The notes below the pieces were generated by a model that saw only the letters and a program-made list of their open reading frames with translations, ran no database searches and had not been told where the DNA came from. From Lachnospiraceae bacterium (lineage in GTDB: Bacteria; Bacillota; Clostridia; Lachnospirales; Lachnospiraceae), in assembly GCA_910575105.1 (NCBI GenBank), contig CAJTDK010000003.1:62001-126000 (forward strand): 64,000 nucleotides of DNA, read 5' to 3'. A program made the position numbers and the translations under genes. Below are positions 16,973 to 25,539 of the stretch, piece after piece (position 1 is the first letter of the stretch; the number at the start of each line of letters is the position of its first letter).

Positions 16973-18040
16973 TTACTCCATCTTATTGTTCATCTTATAA
17001 ACATAAACCAGAACTTCCGCTACCGCGCCATAAAATTCCTGCGGTATCTCCTGCGATAAATTTGTGGAAGCATAAATTCCTCTGGCTAACGGCGGGTTCT
17101 CAACTACAGCAACACCGCTTTCCTCGGCAACCCGTACGATCCGAAGAGCCAGCTCATCCTGACCCTTGGCAAGAACAATGGGAGCCCCGTAACTGTCTGC
17201 ATCATACTTCAATGCAACTGCGAAATGCGTAGGGTTACGGATAACTACGTCCGCATTCGGCACTGCCTGCATCATACGCTCTCTTGCTCGCTGATTCTGA
17301 ATATTGCGGATACGGCTCTTGATCTCCGGATTACCTTCCGTCTGCTTAAACTCTTCTTTTACTTCCTGCTTGCTCATCTTGAGCTTTCGCTCATATTCCC
17401 ACCACTGATACAAAAAATCCAGTGCAGCAATTGCAAGAAACGCTATACATATCCGTAATACCAGCGTCATCACCATCTGGAGCATATAAGCGCCCGACAG
17501 AGTAATATCCATATCCATCGTCCGCACTACCTGAACCATATCATCGATTATGATGTTGTAAATCACAGCAATCAATATAATTATCTTCAGAATACTCTTA
17601 ATTAATTCTACCATATTCTGAAGGGAAAATAGCTTTTTTATTCCTGAAATCGGATTTAACCGGTTAAACTGCGGTCTGACACTCTTTCCTGACACAAGAA
17701 ACTTTGTCTGCACGCCGGTAGCAACCACTGCCAGCGCACCAGTAACCAGAAGAAGCGGAAGGATCGTCTGCACGATCGCCATGACGACCATCATCCCTAT
17801 TTCATTGATCTTACCCTGGCTTGTATCTGTTACTGTGCCCGCAAATCCGATAAAATCTATCATAAATGCCCGGACTGTCTCATAAATCTTCGGAAACAAC
17901 AGCTTCAATATATAGAAAGAGCCAAAAAGCGAAACAACCGTTACCACGTCTTTGCTCTGGAATACATTACCTTCCTTACGCTGGTCTCTTCGCTTTTTAG
18001 GCGTGGCTTTTTCGGTTTTTTCACCGGAATCTCCAGCCAT
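16973..18040 (-). CDS. flhB: Flagellar export switch protein FlhB
   Basis: FlhB switches export from rod/hook to filament substrates after self-cleavage. Four hydrophobic segments in the first ~215 residues precede a cytoplasmic domain with the autocleavage motif Asn269-Pro270-Thr271-His272 (VVIRNPTHFAVAL). The length of 355 residues is normal. AAAGGATGTGAG precedes the ATG. A separate FlhB-C-like small protein lacking this motif is encoded at 36756-37151. Confidence 0.97.
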   Translation of the reverse strand: MAGDSGEKTEKATPKKRRDQRKEGNVFQSKDVVTVVSLFGSFYILKLLFPKIYETVRAFMIDFIGFAGTVTDTSQGKINEIGMMVVMAIVQTILPLLLVTGALAVVATGVQTKFLVSGKSVRPQFNRLNPISGIKKLFSLQNMVELIKSILKIIILIAVIYNIIIDDMVQVVRTMDMDITLSGAYMLQMVMTLVLRICIAFLAIAALDFLYQWWEYERKLKMSKQEVKEEFKQTEGNPEIKSRIRNIQNQRARERMMQAVPNADVVIRNPTHFAVALKYDADSYGAPIVLAKGQDELALRIVRVAEESGVAVVENPPLARGIYASTNLSQEIPQEFYGAVAEVLVYVYKMNNKME

Positions 18041-18055
18041 TTTATCTCACATCCT

Positions 18056-18817
18056 TTATCCTGCTGCTATTACTCTTAACACGTCCTCAAGGCTGTTCAC
18101 CATCACTGTAATCAAATTCCCCATAAAACTTCCGATCGGCGAGACAAGGAACACCAAAAGCGCGAATCCCACCACAAGCCTGAGCTGGATACTCAGCACA
18201 AACAAGTTGATCTGCGGGGTGATCTTCGTCAGTATACCGACCCCTACCTGCATGATAAACTCAAACGCGATAAGCGGAAATGCCAGCTTCATCGCCAGCA
18301 CAACGCACTGGGTGAACAGATCCACCATCATCCACGCCGCTCCCTGGGAAAAAACTGCCGCGCCGTAGGGAACCACCTCACCCGAAGTCGCCACAATCTT
18401 TATCAGGGCGAGATGCCCATCTACCGCAAAAAACATAAGCATATAAAAAATCTGGAGAATATTCCCGGACAACGCTATCTGAGAACCAGTCTGCGGATCA
18501 TAAACCATCGCCATCGAGATTCCTATCTGAAAATCAATCACCGTTCCAGCATACGTCATCACCATATCAAACAATATCATCACATATCCGAACAAATAGC
18601 CGACTGCGAACTCCTTCAGCAAAGAAAATCCAAATACCAGCGAAGAGTTCGGATCTATATCTACAGTTACCCCCTGGGCCTGCGCTGTAGAATAGACAAT
18701 GATCGAAAGGCCAAAGGTCAGCCCCGTCTTTAACATAGCAGGAATATTTCTTCTGCCAAACACCGGATTCAAGAACACAAAGCCTGACATTCTCATAAGA
18801 ACCAGGAAAAACAGCAT
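18056..18817 (-). CDS. fliR: Flagellar export gate protein FliR
   Basis: A 253-residue integral membrane component of the FliPQR core channel, with six hydrophobic segments. The N-terminal RMSGFVFLNPVFGRRNIPAMLKTGLTFGLS and central GTVIDFQIGISMA segments are characteristic. AGGAGGGAAAATC precedes the ATG. It sits between fliQ and flhB in the canonical order. Confidence 0.95.
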   Translation of the reverse strand: MLFFLVLMRMSGFVFLNPVFGRRNIPAMLKTGLTFGLSIIVYSTAQAQGVTVDIDPNSSLVFGFSLLKEFAVGYLFGYVMILFDMVMTYAGTVIDFQIGISMAMVYDPQTGSQIALSGNILQIFYMLMFFAVDGHLALIKIVATSGEVVPYGAAVFSQGAAWMMVDLFTQCVVLAMKLAFPLIAFEFIMQVGVGILTKITPQINLFVLSIQLRLVVGFALLVFLVSPIGSFMGNLITVMVNSLEDVLRVIAAG

Positions 18818-18828
18818 GATTTTCCCTC

Positions 18829-19089
18829 CTATCTGGCTATCATCTCAAATATCTGCTTTGTAAAGTCCTGTAAAGCCCGCAGCATATTACTCCCGTTTAT
18901 TACCAGGATCACGCCGATCACCACTAACTTCGGGAGAAAGGTCAATGTCTGCTCATGAATCTGTGTCGCTGCCTGAATGATCGATATAACGATTCCGACG
19001 ATCATACTGATAATCAGAACCGGTCCCGCAAGCTGCGCCGCAAGGACGAACAACTGATACATAACATCTGTAATCTCTGCTGTAGTCAT
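18829..19089 (-). CDS. fliQ: Flagellar export gate protein FliQ
   Basis: An 86-residue protein with two transmembrane hairpin helices; LAGPVLIISMIVGIVISIIQAATQIHEQTLTFLPK is the family signature. Four copies pack around FliP in the export channel. GGGGAGAGGTA precedes the ATG. It lies 11 nt from fliR. Confidence 0.95.
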   Translation of the reverse strand: MTTAEITDVMYQLFVLAAQLAGPVLIISMIVGIVISIIQAATQIHEQTLTFLPKLVVIGVILVINGSNMLRALQDFTKQIFEMIAR

Positions 19090-19103
19090 ACTACCTCTCC
19101 CCG

Positions 19104-19769
19104 CTAGTTAAAGCTCTTCACTATAGACGAGAACAGTAATTCCCATCCGTCAACCGATACAAATAAAAGCACTTTAAAAGGCAGTGCAATCGTTGCCGGC
19201 GGAAGCATGATCATACCCATCGACATCAATGTACTTGACACGATAATATCCAGCAGGAGGAACGGAATATACAGAAGAAGACCTGTAGTAAATCCCCGTT
19301 TCAGCTCACTTGTCATAAAAGCCGGAATAATCACGGTTAGGGACAAGTCCTGAGGATCTCCCTCCAGCTCCTGCCCCGACATATCTATGAACAGATTCAA
19401 TGTACTTTTTTCTGTGTTCTTCAGCATGAATTCTTTAAGCGGAACCTGTGCCTGCTGAAACACCTCTGTCTGGGTAATCTCACCATTCTTATAGGGTGTG
19501 TAGACCTCTGTGTTCACCTGCTTCACAATCGGATCCATAATAAACAGCGTCAGAAACAGAGCCATTCCTACCAACACCATATTCGGCGGTGTCTGCTGGA
19601 TTCCTATCGCATTTCTGGTAAAAGAAAGAATAATGATAATCCTGACAAAAGATGTCATCATAATAAGAAGTGATGGCAGAATCATCAGAATCGTCAACAT
19701 CAGGAGAATCTGCAAAGTAGGAACCTCTGCACCGTTAATGCTTACTAAATTATTATTTTCTAAGTCCAT
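19104..19769 (-). CDS. fliP: Flagellar export gate protein FliP
   Basis: A 221-residue membrane protein that forms the pentameric core of the export channel. Family motifs include [43 protein letters not shown] and the C-terminal [28 protein letters not shown]. The N-terminus has only a single hydrophobic stretch starting about residue 15 and no obvious cleaved signal. GGAAGAAG lies upstream of the ATG. fliO is 4 nt upstream. Confidence 0.96.
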   Translation of the reverse strand: [221 protein letters not shown]

Positions 19770-19773
19770 ATAA

Positions 19774-20130
19774 TTACTTCTTCCTGTCTTTCAGCCGTTC
19801 TATTACATCCTTAAAAGCTGCACCTGCATAATTCGTACTCTCCGGCACGGAAAGCTCTAGCAATTCATCATCTTTTAGTTCTGTCAGCAGATTAACATTC
19901 TGTCCGGTGATCCCAAGCAAAAATATCCTGCCTGAAATCTTTACAAGAGCTGCCGAAGACTCCTGCCCCAAAGGTATCTGATCCATCACACTGATATAGC
20001 GGGAGCTTCCTCCGGCATATCTTCCGACACTCATTCTGGTACCTATATATTTTGTACATATATAAGTCAAAAATAAGATCACGACCACGATCAGCAGCGT
20101 ACCTATCGCTGTTGCTATACTCTGCAGCAT
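19774..20130 (-). CDS. fliO: FliO-family flagellar export assembly protein
   Basis: FliO is a small membrane protein that helps FliP assemble. The 118-residue product has one N-terminal transmembrane helix (IGTLLIVVVILFLTYICTKYIG) and a short cytoplasmic beta-rich part (ISVMDQIPLGQESSAALVKISGRIFLLGITGQNVNLLTEL), the standard FliO layout. GGGGGAGAAGAC precedes the ATG. Its place between fliY and fliP strengthens the call. Confidence 0.88.
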   Translation of the reverse strand: MLQSIATAIGTLLIVVVILFLTYICTKYIGTRMSVGRYAGGSSRYISVMDQIPLGQESSAALVKISGRIFLLGITGQNVNLLTELKDDELLELSVPESTNYAGAAFKDVIERLKDRKK

Positions 20131-20163
20131 AAAGTCTTCTCCCCCTCTGTGTCAGTCTTCCCT

Positions 20164-21549
20164 TTAAACAATCTCTGCAATCCTGATTCCAAAATTATCA
20201 TCTACGACAACAACATCGCCTTTGGCAATACATTGTCCGTTTACATACAAATCTACCTGCTCGCCTGCCAGTTTATCCAATACTACCAGTGAGCCTTTAT
20301 TCAATTCCAAAATATCCTTGACCATCTTGGTCGTTCTTCCGATCTCAACAGAAAGCTCCATCGGAACATCCATCATCATGTCAAGGTTCTCGTCTGTTAT
20401 CCCGTCCGCTCCCTCACTCGCACTGAGATTAGGCTGCGGCGCTGACTGCACTCTGAGCTTCTTCGGCCCTGAAGCCGACTCCCTGAGCTGCTGGATCTGC
20501 TGCTGCTGCTGTTCCAGAGACTGACGCATCATATCCATCATCTGCATCATATTGTTCATGAGCGCCGGATCCATCTGCGGCTGCACATATACCGGAGCCT
20601 GCGGCATCTGCCCCGCTGCTGCAGGCTGAACTGCTGATGCAGGCTGAGCCGTTGGCTGCGATGCTGCTGGTGCAGGCTGAGCTGCAGACTGCGGCGCTAC
20701 CCCGCCGGCTTCAGGCATTCCTTTAAGCATCTGCTCAATTGCCTCCTGTGACATTACACCTCCGTCACTGCCTGAAGCTTCCGGCGCTGCCGGTGACGGT
20801 GTGCTTGCAGCTGCTCCTCCACTTAACATTTTCTCAATCTCTTCCTGCGACATCATCTTGTTGCCATCCCCCCCCGCCGGTGCTGCCGTCTGAGGCTGCG
20901 GTGCAGGAGTCGGATCTGGAGCAGGTGACGGTGCACTCTCCTCGCCGCCCGAAAGCCCATCCGGGAAGAATCCTGATACAAGTTCCCTTGCCAGACTAAT
21001 CGGCATCAAATTCAGGAATTCACTCTCCATCTTATCCGCAATCATCAGATTGAACCGGATAACTACCATCTGATCATTTTCCGCAAAATATTTTTCTTTA
21101 AATTGTTCCGGACTCTCCACCTCAAAGGAAACAGGAGTGGAAATATCAACTCTTCTGGAAAGAAGCTCGGACAGCGCCGTCGCTGAAGCGCCCATCATCT
21201 GGTTCATAACCTCACAGATCGCGCTGATATTCATCTCATCGAGCTCAAACTGATCATCCGGAATCTCCATTCCCATCAGCAGCTCAACGATTACCTTCAC
21301 ATCAATACGCTTCAACAGCATGATGTTGCTTCCATCAAGCCCTTCCACATAGCCAATCTGTACTCCAACCGCCGGCTCAATACTTGCAAATTCAAATTCG
21401 TCCTTACGCTTTACCTTAACTACCGGTGTCGTGATATCTACTCTGGTGTCCAGCATGGTCGAAACAGCGGTCGCGGAGGCCCCAAGACTGATATTAAGGA
21501 TTTCACCGACGGCGTCTATTTCCATATTACTTAAATTGTAAGTATCCAT
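20164..21549 (-). CDS. fliY: Flagellar motor switch phosphatase/C-ring protein FliY
   Basis: The 461-residue protein has an N-terminal CheC-like half with two intact ExxN sites (Glu16/Asn19 in GEILNISLGASATAVS, Glu113/Asn116 in CEVMNQMMGASATALS), a Pro/Ala/Gln-rich linker of about 190 residues, and a C-terminal FliN/SpoA domain (DVPMELSVEIGRTTKMVKDILELNKGSLVVLDKL...VNGQCIAKGDVVVVDDNFGIRI). The linker holds two near-identical MSQEEIEKML (233-242) and MSQEAIEQML (266-275) motifs resembling the FliM CheY-docking peptide. It probably both builds the C-ring and dephosphorylates CheY-P. The start at 21549 is preferred over 21576 because it follows GAGGG and matches family N-termini. Confidence 0.93.
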   Translation of the reverse strand: MDTYNLSNMEIDAVGEILNISLGASATAVSTMLDTRVDITTPVVKVKRKDEFEFASIEPAVGVQIGYVEGLDGSNIMLLKRIDVKVIVELLMGMEIPDDQFELDEMNISAICEVMNQMMGASATALSELLSRRVDISTPVSFEVESPEQFKEKYFAENDQMVVIRFNLMIADKMESEFLNLMPISLARELVSGFFPDGLSGGEESAPSPAPDPTPAPQPQTAAPAGGDGNKMMSQEEIEKMLSGGAAASTPSPAAPEASGSDGGVMSQEAIEQMLKGMPEAGGVAPQSAAQPAPAASQPTAQPASAVQPAAAGQMPQAPVYVQPQMDPALMNNMMQMMDMMRQSLEQQQQQIQQLRESASGPKKLRVQSAPQPNLSASEGADGITDENLDMMMDVPMELSVEIGRTTKMVKDILELNKGSLVVLDKLAGEQVDLYVNGQCIAKGDVVVVDDNFGIRIAEIV

Positions 21550-21593
21550 TTTTCTTATCCCTCTTTCCGGCATCATTCGGTCCCTTCACGCCG

Positions 21594-22040
21594 TTACTGA
21601 CCAATCTCAAGGGCCTTTTGAGCCATAAGCTTAATTGCATTAAACGCAGTAATATTCGCATTATAAGAATGGGTTGCCGCCATACTGTCCGTAGTTTCCT
21701 TAATCAAATCCACATTGGGCATTGCTACATAGCCATTTTCATCTGCATCCGGATGTTCCGGATTATATACCATCTTTAAATCTGTCTGGTCCTCGGCAAT
21801 CTCAGTCACAATAACTCCACCGTTGCGCTCCCCGGAGCGCCCTGCGTTTCTGGTACGGCGCAGCACAGAACTGAAGGATTCTTCCTGGGCCTGGAACCTT
21901 ACCACTTTCCTGCGGTAAGTCTCGCCCTCTTCTGTTCTAGTCGTTTCAATGTTAGCAATATTCTGCGCTGCGACATCAAGCCGCAGCCTTTGTGCGGTCA
22001 TTCCTGACGCACTGATGTCTAATGAACTTAAAAAAGCCAT
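21594..22040 (-). CDS. flgC: Flagellar proximal rod protein FlgC
   Basis: A 148-residue rod protein. N-terminal MAFLSSLDISASGMTAQRLRLDVAAQNIANIETTRTEEG and C-terminal MPNVDLIKETTDSMAATHSYNANITAFNAIKLMAQKALEIG are classic FlgC. AGGAGGAACAGGT precedes the ATG. Oddly, it is not next to flgB and fliE (34.1-34.8 kb), its usual partners, but lies between cheY and fliY about 12 kb away within the same operon. No second flgC occurs in the window. Confidence 0.95.
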   Translation of the reverse strand: MAFLSSLDISASGMTAQRLRLDVAAQNIANIETTRTEEGETYRRKVVRFQAQEESFSSVLRRTRNAGRSGERNGGVIVTEIAEDQTDLKMVYNPEHPDADENGYVAMPNVDLIKETTDSMAATHSYNANITAFNAIKLMAQKALEIGQ

Positions 22041-22051
22041 ACCTGTTCCTC

Positions 22052-22414
22052 CTATTTTTCCAAGAGGCCGGTTACTGTCTTAAGAATTCTTTCCGGTTTG
22101 AACGGTTTTACGATGAAATCCTTAGCACCAGACTTGATTGCCTCAATAACCATACTTTCCTGTCCCATAGCGGAACACATTACAACCTGTGAATCGCTGT
22201 CCAGCTCCTTAATCTTCTTCAACGCTTCCAAACCGTCCATATTCGGCATTGTGATATCCATCAGAACCAGCTCTGGTTTCTGCTCGCTGTATGTCTTTAC
22301 AGCGTCCTGGCCATCTGTGGCCTCAATCACATCCGTATATCCACCCTGCGCAAGCGCATTCTTAACCATCATCCGCATAAATGCTGCGTCATCAACTACC
22401 ATTATCTTAGCCAT
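22052..22414 (-). CDS. cheY: Chemotaxis response regulator CheY
   Basis: A 120-residue single receiver domain. The acidic pair (VVDDAAF), phospho-acceptor Asp in LVLMDITMPNMDG, and the Thr/Ser and Lys of the switch (MCSAMGQ, IVKPFKPERI) are all present. CheY-P from CheA docks on FliM and possibly on the two FliM-like motifs in FliY. The gene lies between fliM and flgC, close to its motor targets, rather than with cheA. Confidence 0.95.
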   Translation of the reverse strand: MAKIMVVDDAAFMRMMVKNALAQGGYTDVIEATDGQDAVKTYSEQKPELVLMDITMPNMDGLEALKKIKELDSDSQVVMCSAMGQESMVIEAIKSGAKDFIVKPFKPERILKTVTGLLEK

Positions 22415-22484
22415 TTCAGCACCTCTCTCCTTGTTTTTACTTTAATTACTTATATATTGTAACAGTGGCCTATTCCACTGGTAC

Positions 22485-23537
22485 TTACTCTGCCAATACT
22501 TCCTCTGCCGGTTGCTCATGCTCTTCTGTCGTTGGTTCAATCTCCTCTTTTTCGATCCTCTCATCCAACTGTACGGCAACACTGTTCTTATGTACGCCAA
22601 GCTTGGCGTCATACCACGGCTGCCCTGCAACATACAGCCTTACATCGGAACCCTTACTCTTGTTCAGATCGATCACATCATCCACCTTGAGACCATATAC
22701 CTCCCGGAAACTCAGCTTCGCTGTGCCAAGCTGAACTTTCATGTCAAGCGCAGAATTCCTCAGCTTCTCCATGATGATCTCCCTGCTGTTGGCAATGCCA
22801 TTGTCATAAGCACTTTCAACATTGCGCCGCTTATCCATGATCGAGAAGATATTCGTCAGAAGATTTCCCGGAATACATACGCTGATGTAGCCGCTGGCAT
22901 TGGGAATCTTCATCTCCAGCATGATGATCGCTATCGTCTCATCCATCCCAATCTCCTGGAACATGCTGGGTGACTGCTCAAGCCGTCTGTTTTCCACTGA
23001 CAGGTTAATATAATTTTTCCATGAGTCTTTGAACGCGCCGGAAAAATATCCTAACAGCCGTTCATAAAGCGCCAGTTCGATATCTGTATAAGTATACTCC
23101 ACTGGAAGCTCTGCCGTGTCTCCCTCACCGCCCAGCATTCTGTCGATCATGTTGGTCACCAGAAGCTGGCTTATATGGAATACGATCGGCGGATTCTTGG
23201 AATCATCCGGCAGCTTCATATACAGAAGTACCATGACGTCATTCTCCCCCAAAGAGTTCCCGAACTCATGATAACGCTGCTCTTCCACAGAGATTACCTC
23301 AATCTCACAATTCATACGCAAAATACCGTTCAACTGAGACACGATAATCCTGCAATAATTGTCATGAATACCTTTAAGGATCTTAAGCCTTTCCCTTGTG
23401 AACTTTTTCGGGCTGTAAAAATCATATTTTTTATACTCTTTTTGCTTTTTTTCTTCCGGTTTGGCAGCTCCTGAATTACCTTCCTTCATGGAATTCAACA
23501 GCATGTCTATCTGGCTTTGTGATAATACATCTGACAT
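22485..23537 (-). CDS. fliM: Flagellar motor switch protein FliM
   Basis: FliM is the C-ring subunit that binds CheY-P. The N-terminal docking motif LSQSQIDMLLNSM is followed by the central CheC-like domain (RILRMNCEIEVISVEEQRYHEFGNSLGE...) and a C-terminal SpoA-like domain. Here the ExxN catalytic motifs are absent, as expected for FliM. The C-terminus carries an acidic tail (EERIEKEEIEPTTEEHEQPAEEVLAE). Its length of 350 residues is normal. It lies between motB and cheY. Confidence 0.96.
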   Translation of the reverse strand: MSDVLSQSQIDMLLNSMKEGNSGAAKPEEKKQKEYKKYDFYSPKKFTRERLKILKGIHDNYCRIIVSQLNGILRMNCEIEVISVEEQRYHEFGNSLGENDVMVLLYMKLPDDSKNPPIVFHISQLLVTNMIDRMLGGEGDTAELPVEYTYTDIELALYERLLGYFSGAFKDSWKNYINLSVENRRLEQSPSMFQEIGMDETIAIIMLEMKIPNASGYISVCIPGNLLTNIFSIMDKRRNVESAYDNGIANSREIIMEKLRNSALDMKVQLGTAKLSFREVYGLKVDDVIDLNKSKGSDVRLYVAGQPWYDAKLGVHKNSVAVQLDERIEKEEIEPTTEEHEQPAEEVLAE

Positions 23538-23555
23538 AATGATTCACATTTCCTT

Positions 23556-24413
23556 CTATTCAGTAATATTGTCGCCGTATACCTGTTTGTAATATTTATC
23601 AAGCTGATTCTCTATATTACCTGTCTTGGTAATCAAAAGCTCCACTCTCCGGTTCTTTGCTCTGTCTTCCGGCGTATCAAATGATGCGATCGGGCGGTGC
23701 TGCCCGAAAGCCGAGCTGTAAAGCCGGTCAGCGGCAATAACATTCTTTTTCTGCAGATAAGCAGTTACAACTGCGCTCCGCATAGCCGACAGCTCTCGGT
23801 CTGTATTGATATTGTTTTTCTTATCCGGTCTTCCCTGAGACGTATGGCCGATAATCTGAATCTGCTCGATCGCCTTTGCACTCGGCTTAATGATCTGAGC
23901 AAAACGGTCTATCATCTTCTTCCCGTCATCTCTCATCACCCAGTCATCGCCGTCAAAGAATACTTTATCACGAAATGTGATAAATGTATACCCATCTCCT
24001 TTAGCAATTTCAACTTCTGTAGCATCATCGGCAAGTTCCTTAAGATCCTGCAGCTTTTCATACAGAGAGTCGAACTGCTCATCCAATGCTTCCTGCTCCT
24101 CCGGGCTTCTTCCGGTGTTCTCCTGAGGATCGTTCAGATCGTCTTCATAGATTGCATCCCGGTTAGTATCCTTCGGCAGGTCAGTAGTTCCCGGCACATC
24201 GTCGTCGCCCGGCTGCGTCTCTGTGGTAACAAGCTGGGATACTTCTTCGGCTGCGTCCGGATTAAGACTCTTAACAAGGTTTTCCCATTTTACCTGGTCT
24301 ACAGATGATATGGAATATAATAGTACGAAAAAACACAAAAGCAGTGTAACCATATCGCCGTATGTATCCATCCAGGATGAGCCTTCCTCCGGTGCCTTAT
24401 TTCTCTTTTTCAT
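23556..24413 (-). CDS. motB: Flagellar stator protein MotB
   Basis: MotB anchors the stator to peptidoglycan and carries the proton-binding Asp. Asp20 in WMDTYGDMVTLLLCFFVLLYS is that residue at the start of the single transmembrane helix. A C-terminal OmpA/MotB domain (FAQIIKPSAKAIEQIQIIGHTSQGRPDKKN...ELSAMRSAVVTAYL...NRRVELLI) binds the wall. An acidic linker of about 80 residues sits between. TTGGAGTGAG precedes the ATG. It pairs with motA immediately upstream. Confidence 0.95.
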   Translation of the reverse strand: MKKRNKAPEEGSSWMDTYGDMVTLLLCFFVLLYSISSVDQVKWENLVKSLNPDAAEEVSQLVTTETQPGDDDVPGTTDLPKDTNRDAIYEDDLNDPQENTGRSPEEQEALDEQFDSLYEKLQDLKELADDATEVEIAKGDGYTFITFRDKVFFDGDDWVMRDDGKKMIDRFAQIIKPSAKAIEQIQIIGHTSQGRPDKKNNINTDRELSAMRSAVVTAYLQKKNVIAADRLYSSAFGQHRPIASFDTPEDRAKNRRVELLITKTGNIENQLDKYYKQVYGDNITE

Positions 24414-24435
24414 CTATACTCACTCCAACTGTTTA

Positions 24436-25251
24436 CTATTTCTTAGACTTCTTGGATTTCCCGCCGCCTTCTTCACCATTCAGAATCTTCTGCTGGTTCG
24501 TCTGATGGAGCAGGGATACCAGTTTCTCTTTCAGCACCTTCGGGTTATCTCCGGCCTGAATTCCTACAACGCCTTCGATGATTACTTGTTTGTATATTAC
24601 TTCTTCGTCGTTACGGATACGAAGTTTTTTTGCAATTGGTCCAAAAAGCAGGTTAGCCAGGATACATCCGTAGAAGGTCGTAACCAACGCCGTCGCCATG
24701 CTGACACCCAGGTTACTGGACGATCCTGAGGATAAGTCCATGGATTTCAGCATGTTAACCAGTCCAACCAATGTTCCGATCATACCGAATGCAGGTGCAT
24801 AACTGGATGCTTTTTCATAGATGGCAACTTCCCCATCATGACGCTCGATCATGCTGCCGACCTCATTCTCCAGGATCTCACGAACCTTTTCTGCCTCCAT
24901 CGCGTCTACGACCAAGAGAATTCCTTTTTTAAAGAATGGGTCTTCCAGCTCATTCGCCTTCTCCTCAAGAACAAGAAGTCCGTCTTTCCTTGCCATCTGT
25001 GCATATTCAATAATCGTCTCAATAACCGGCTCCGGCTGATATTTCTTACCTGAGATCAGCTTCGTCATATGCTTTCCCATCTTCTTTAATTTGTCAAGAG
25101 GGAAACTTGCAATAACGGCACTGAACGTACCGCCTATTACGATGAGAACGCTTCCCGGATCCCAGAAGTTCCCAAGCTCTCCACCTGACATGATACCGAA
25201 TAAGATAAATCCAAAACCGGCTACTACTCCTATAATTGTTGTCGGATCCAT
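24436..25251 (-). CDS. motA: Flagellar stator protein MotA
   Basis: A 271-residue membrane protein with four hydrophobic segments. The conserved cytoplasmic-to-membrane motif (YAPAFGMIGTLVGLVNMLKSM...GVSMATALVTTFYGCILANLLFGPIAKKL) is intact. The long cytoplasmic loop between helices 2 and 3 contacts FliG. GGAGGTG lies upstream. It is followed by motB 22 nt later, and both belong to the main flagellar operon rather than having their own late promoter. Confidence 0.96.
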   Translation of the reverse strand: MDPTTIIGVVAGFGFILFGIMSGGELGNFWDPGSVLIVIGGTFSAVIASFPLDKLKKMGKHMTKLISGKKYQPEPVIETIIEYAQMARKDGLLVLEEKANELEDPFFKKGILLVVDAMEAEKVREILENEVGSMIERHDGEVAIYEKASSYAPAFGMIGTLVGLVNMLKSMDLSSGSSSNLGVSMATALVTTFYGCILANLLFGPIAKKLRIRNDEEVIYKQVIIEGVVGIQAGDNPKVLKEKLVSLLHQTNQQKILNGEEGGGKSKKSKK

Positions 25252-25258
25252 ACTGTAA

Positions 25259-25459
25259 TTACACCTCCACCTTAATCCCGCTCACAATTTCTTTATTAAA
25301 CCGGGTCACTTTCTCAATGATCTCCTGCGGGCTTTCTCTGACGATATGATACCTTCCGTTCATCATGTTTATCTTTGACTCAGGTATCTGTTCTATATAT
25401 TCAATCTGCCTGTTGTTTACCGTAACGGATTCCCCATTCAGTTTTGTCAATACAATCAA
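25259..25459 (-). CDS. flbD: FlbD-family flagellar protein
   Basis: A 66-residue cytoplasmic protein of the FlbD/SwrD family (MIVLTKLNGESVTVNNRQIEYIEQIPESKINMMNGRYHIVRES). SwrD raises stator power in Bacillus, which agrees with its place directly before motA-motB. The start is TTG at 25459 behind AGGAGG with an 8-nt gap. A perfect hairpin at 25478-25506 separates it from flgE. Confidence 0.88.
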   Translation of the reverse strand: MIVLTKLNGESVTVNNRQIEYIEQIPESKINMMNGRYHIVRESPQEIIEKVTRFNKEIVSGIKVEV

Positions 25460-25477
25460 ACCGAAACCTCCTGTCCT

Positions 25478-25506
25478 GAGACATCCGCCAGAACGGCGGA
25501 TGTCTC
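25478..25506. promoter_or_regulatory. Perfect 12-bp hairpin between flgE and flbD
   Basis: GAGACATCCGCC (25478-25489) and GGCGGATGTCTC (25495-25506) are exact complements with a 5-nt loop. Read leftward it is followed by AGGACAGGAGG rather than a T-run, so it is not a classical terminator. It may protect or separate the abundant hook mRNA from the downstream stator genes, or occlude the flbD ribosome site 10 nt away. Confidence 0.65.
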
Positions 25507-25539
25507 ATCCTGCCTTCCTCAATTGCTTATGTATATCTG

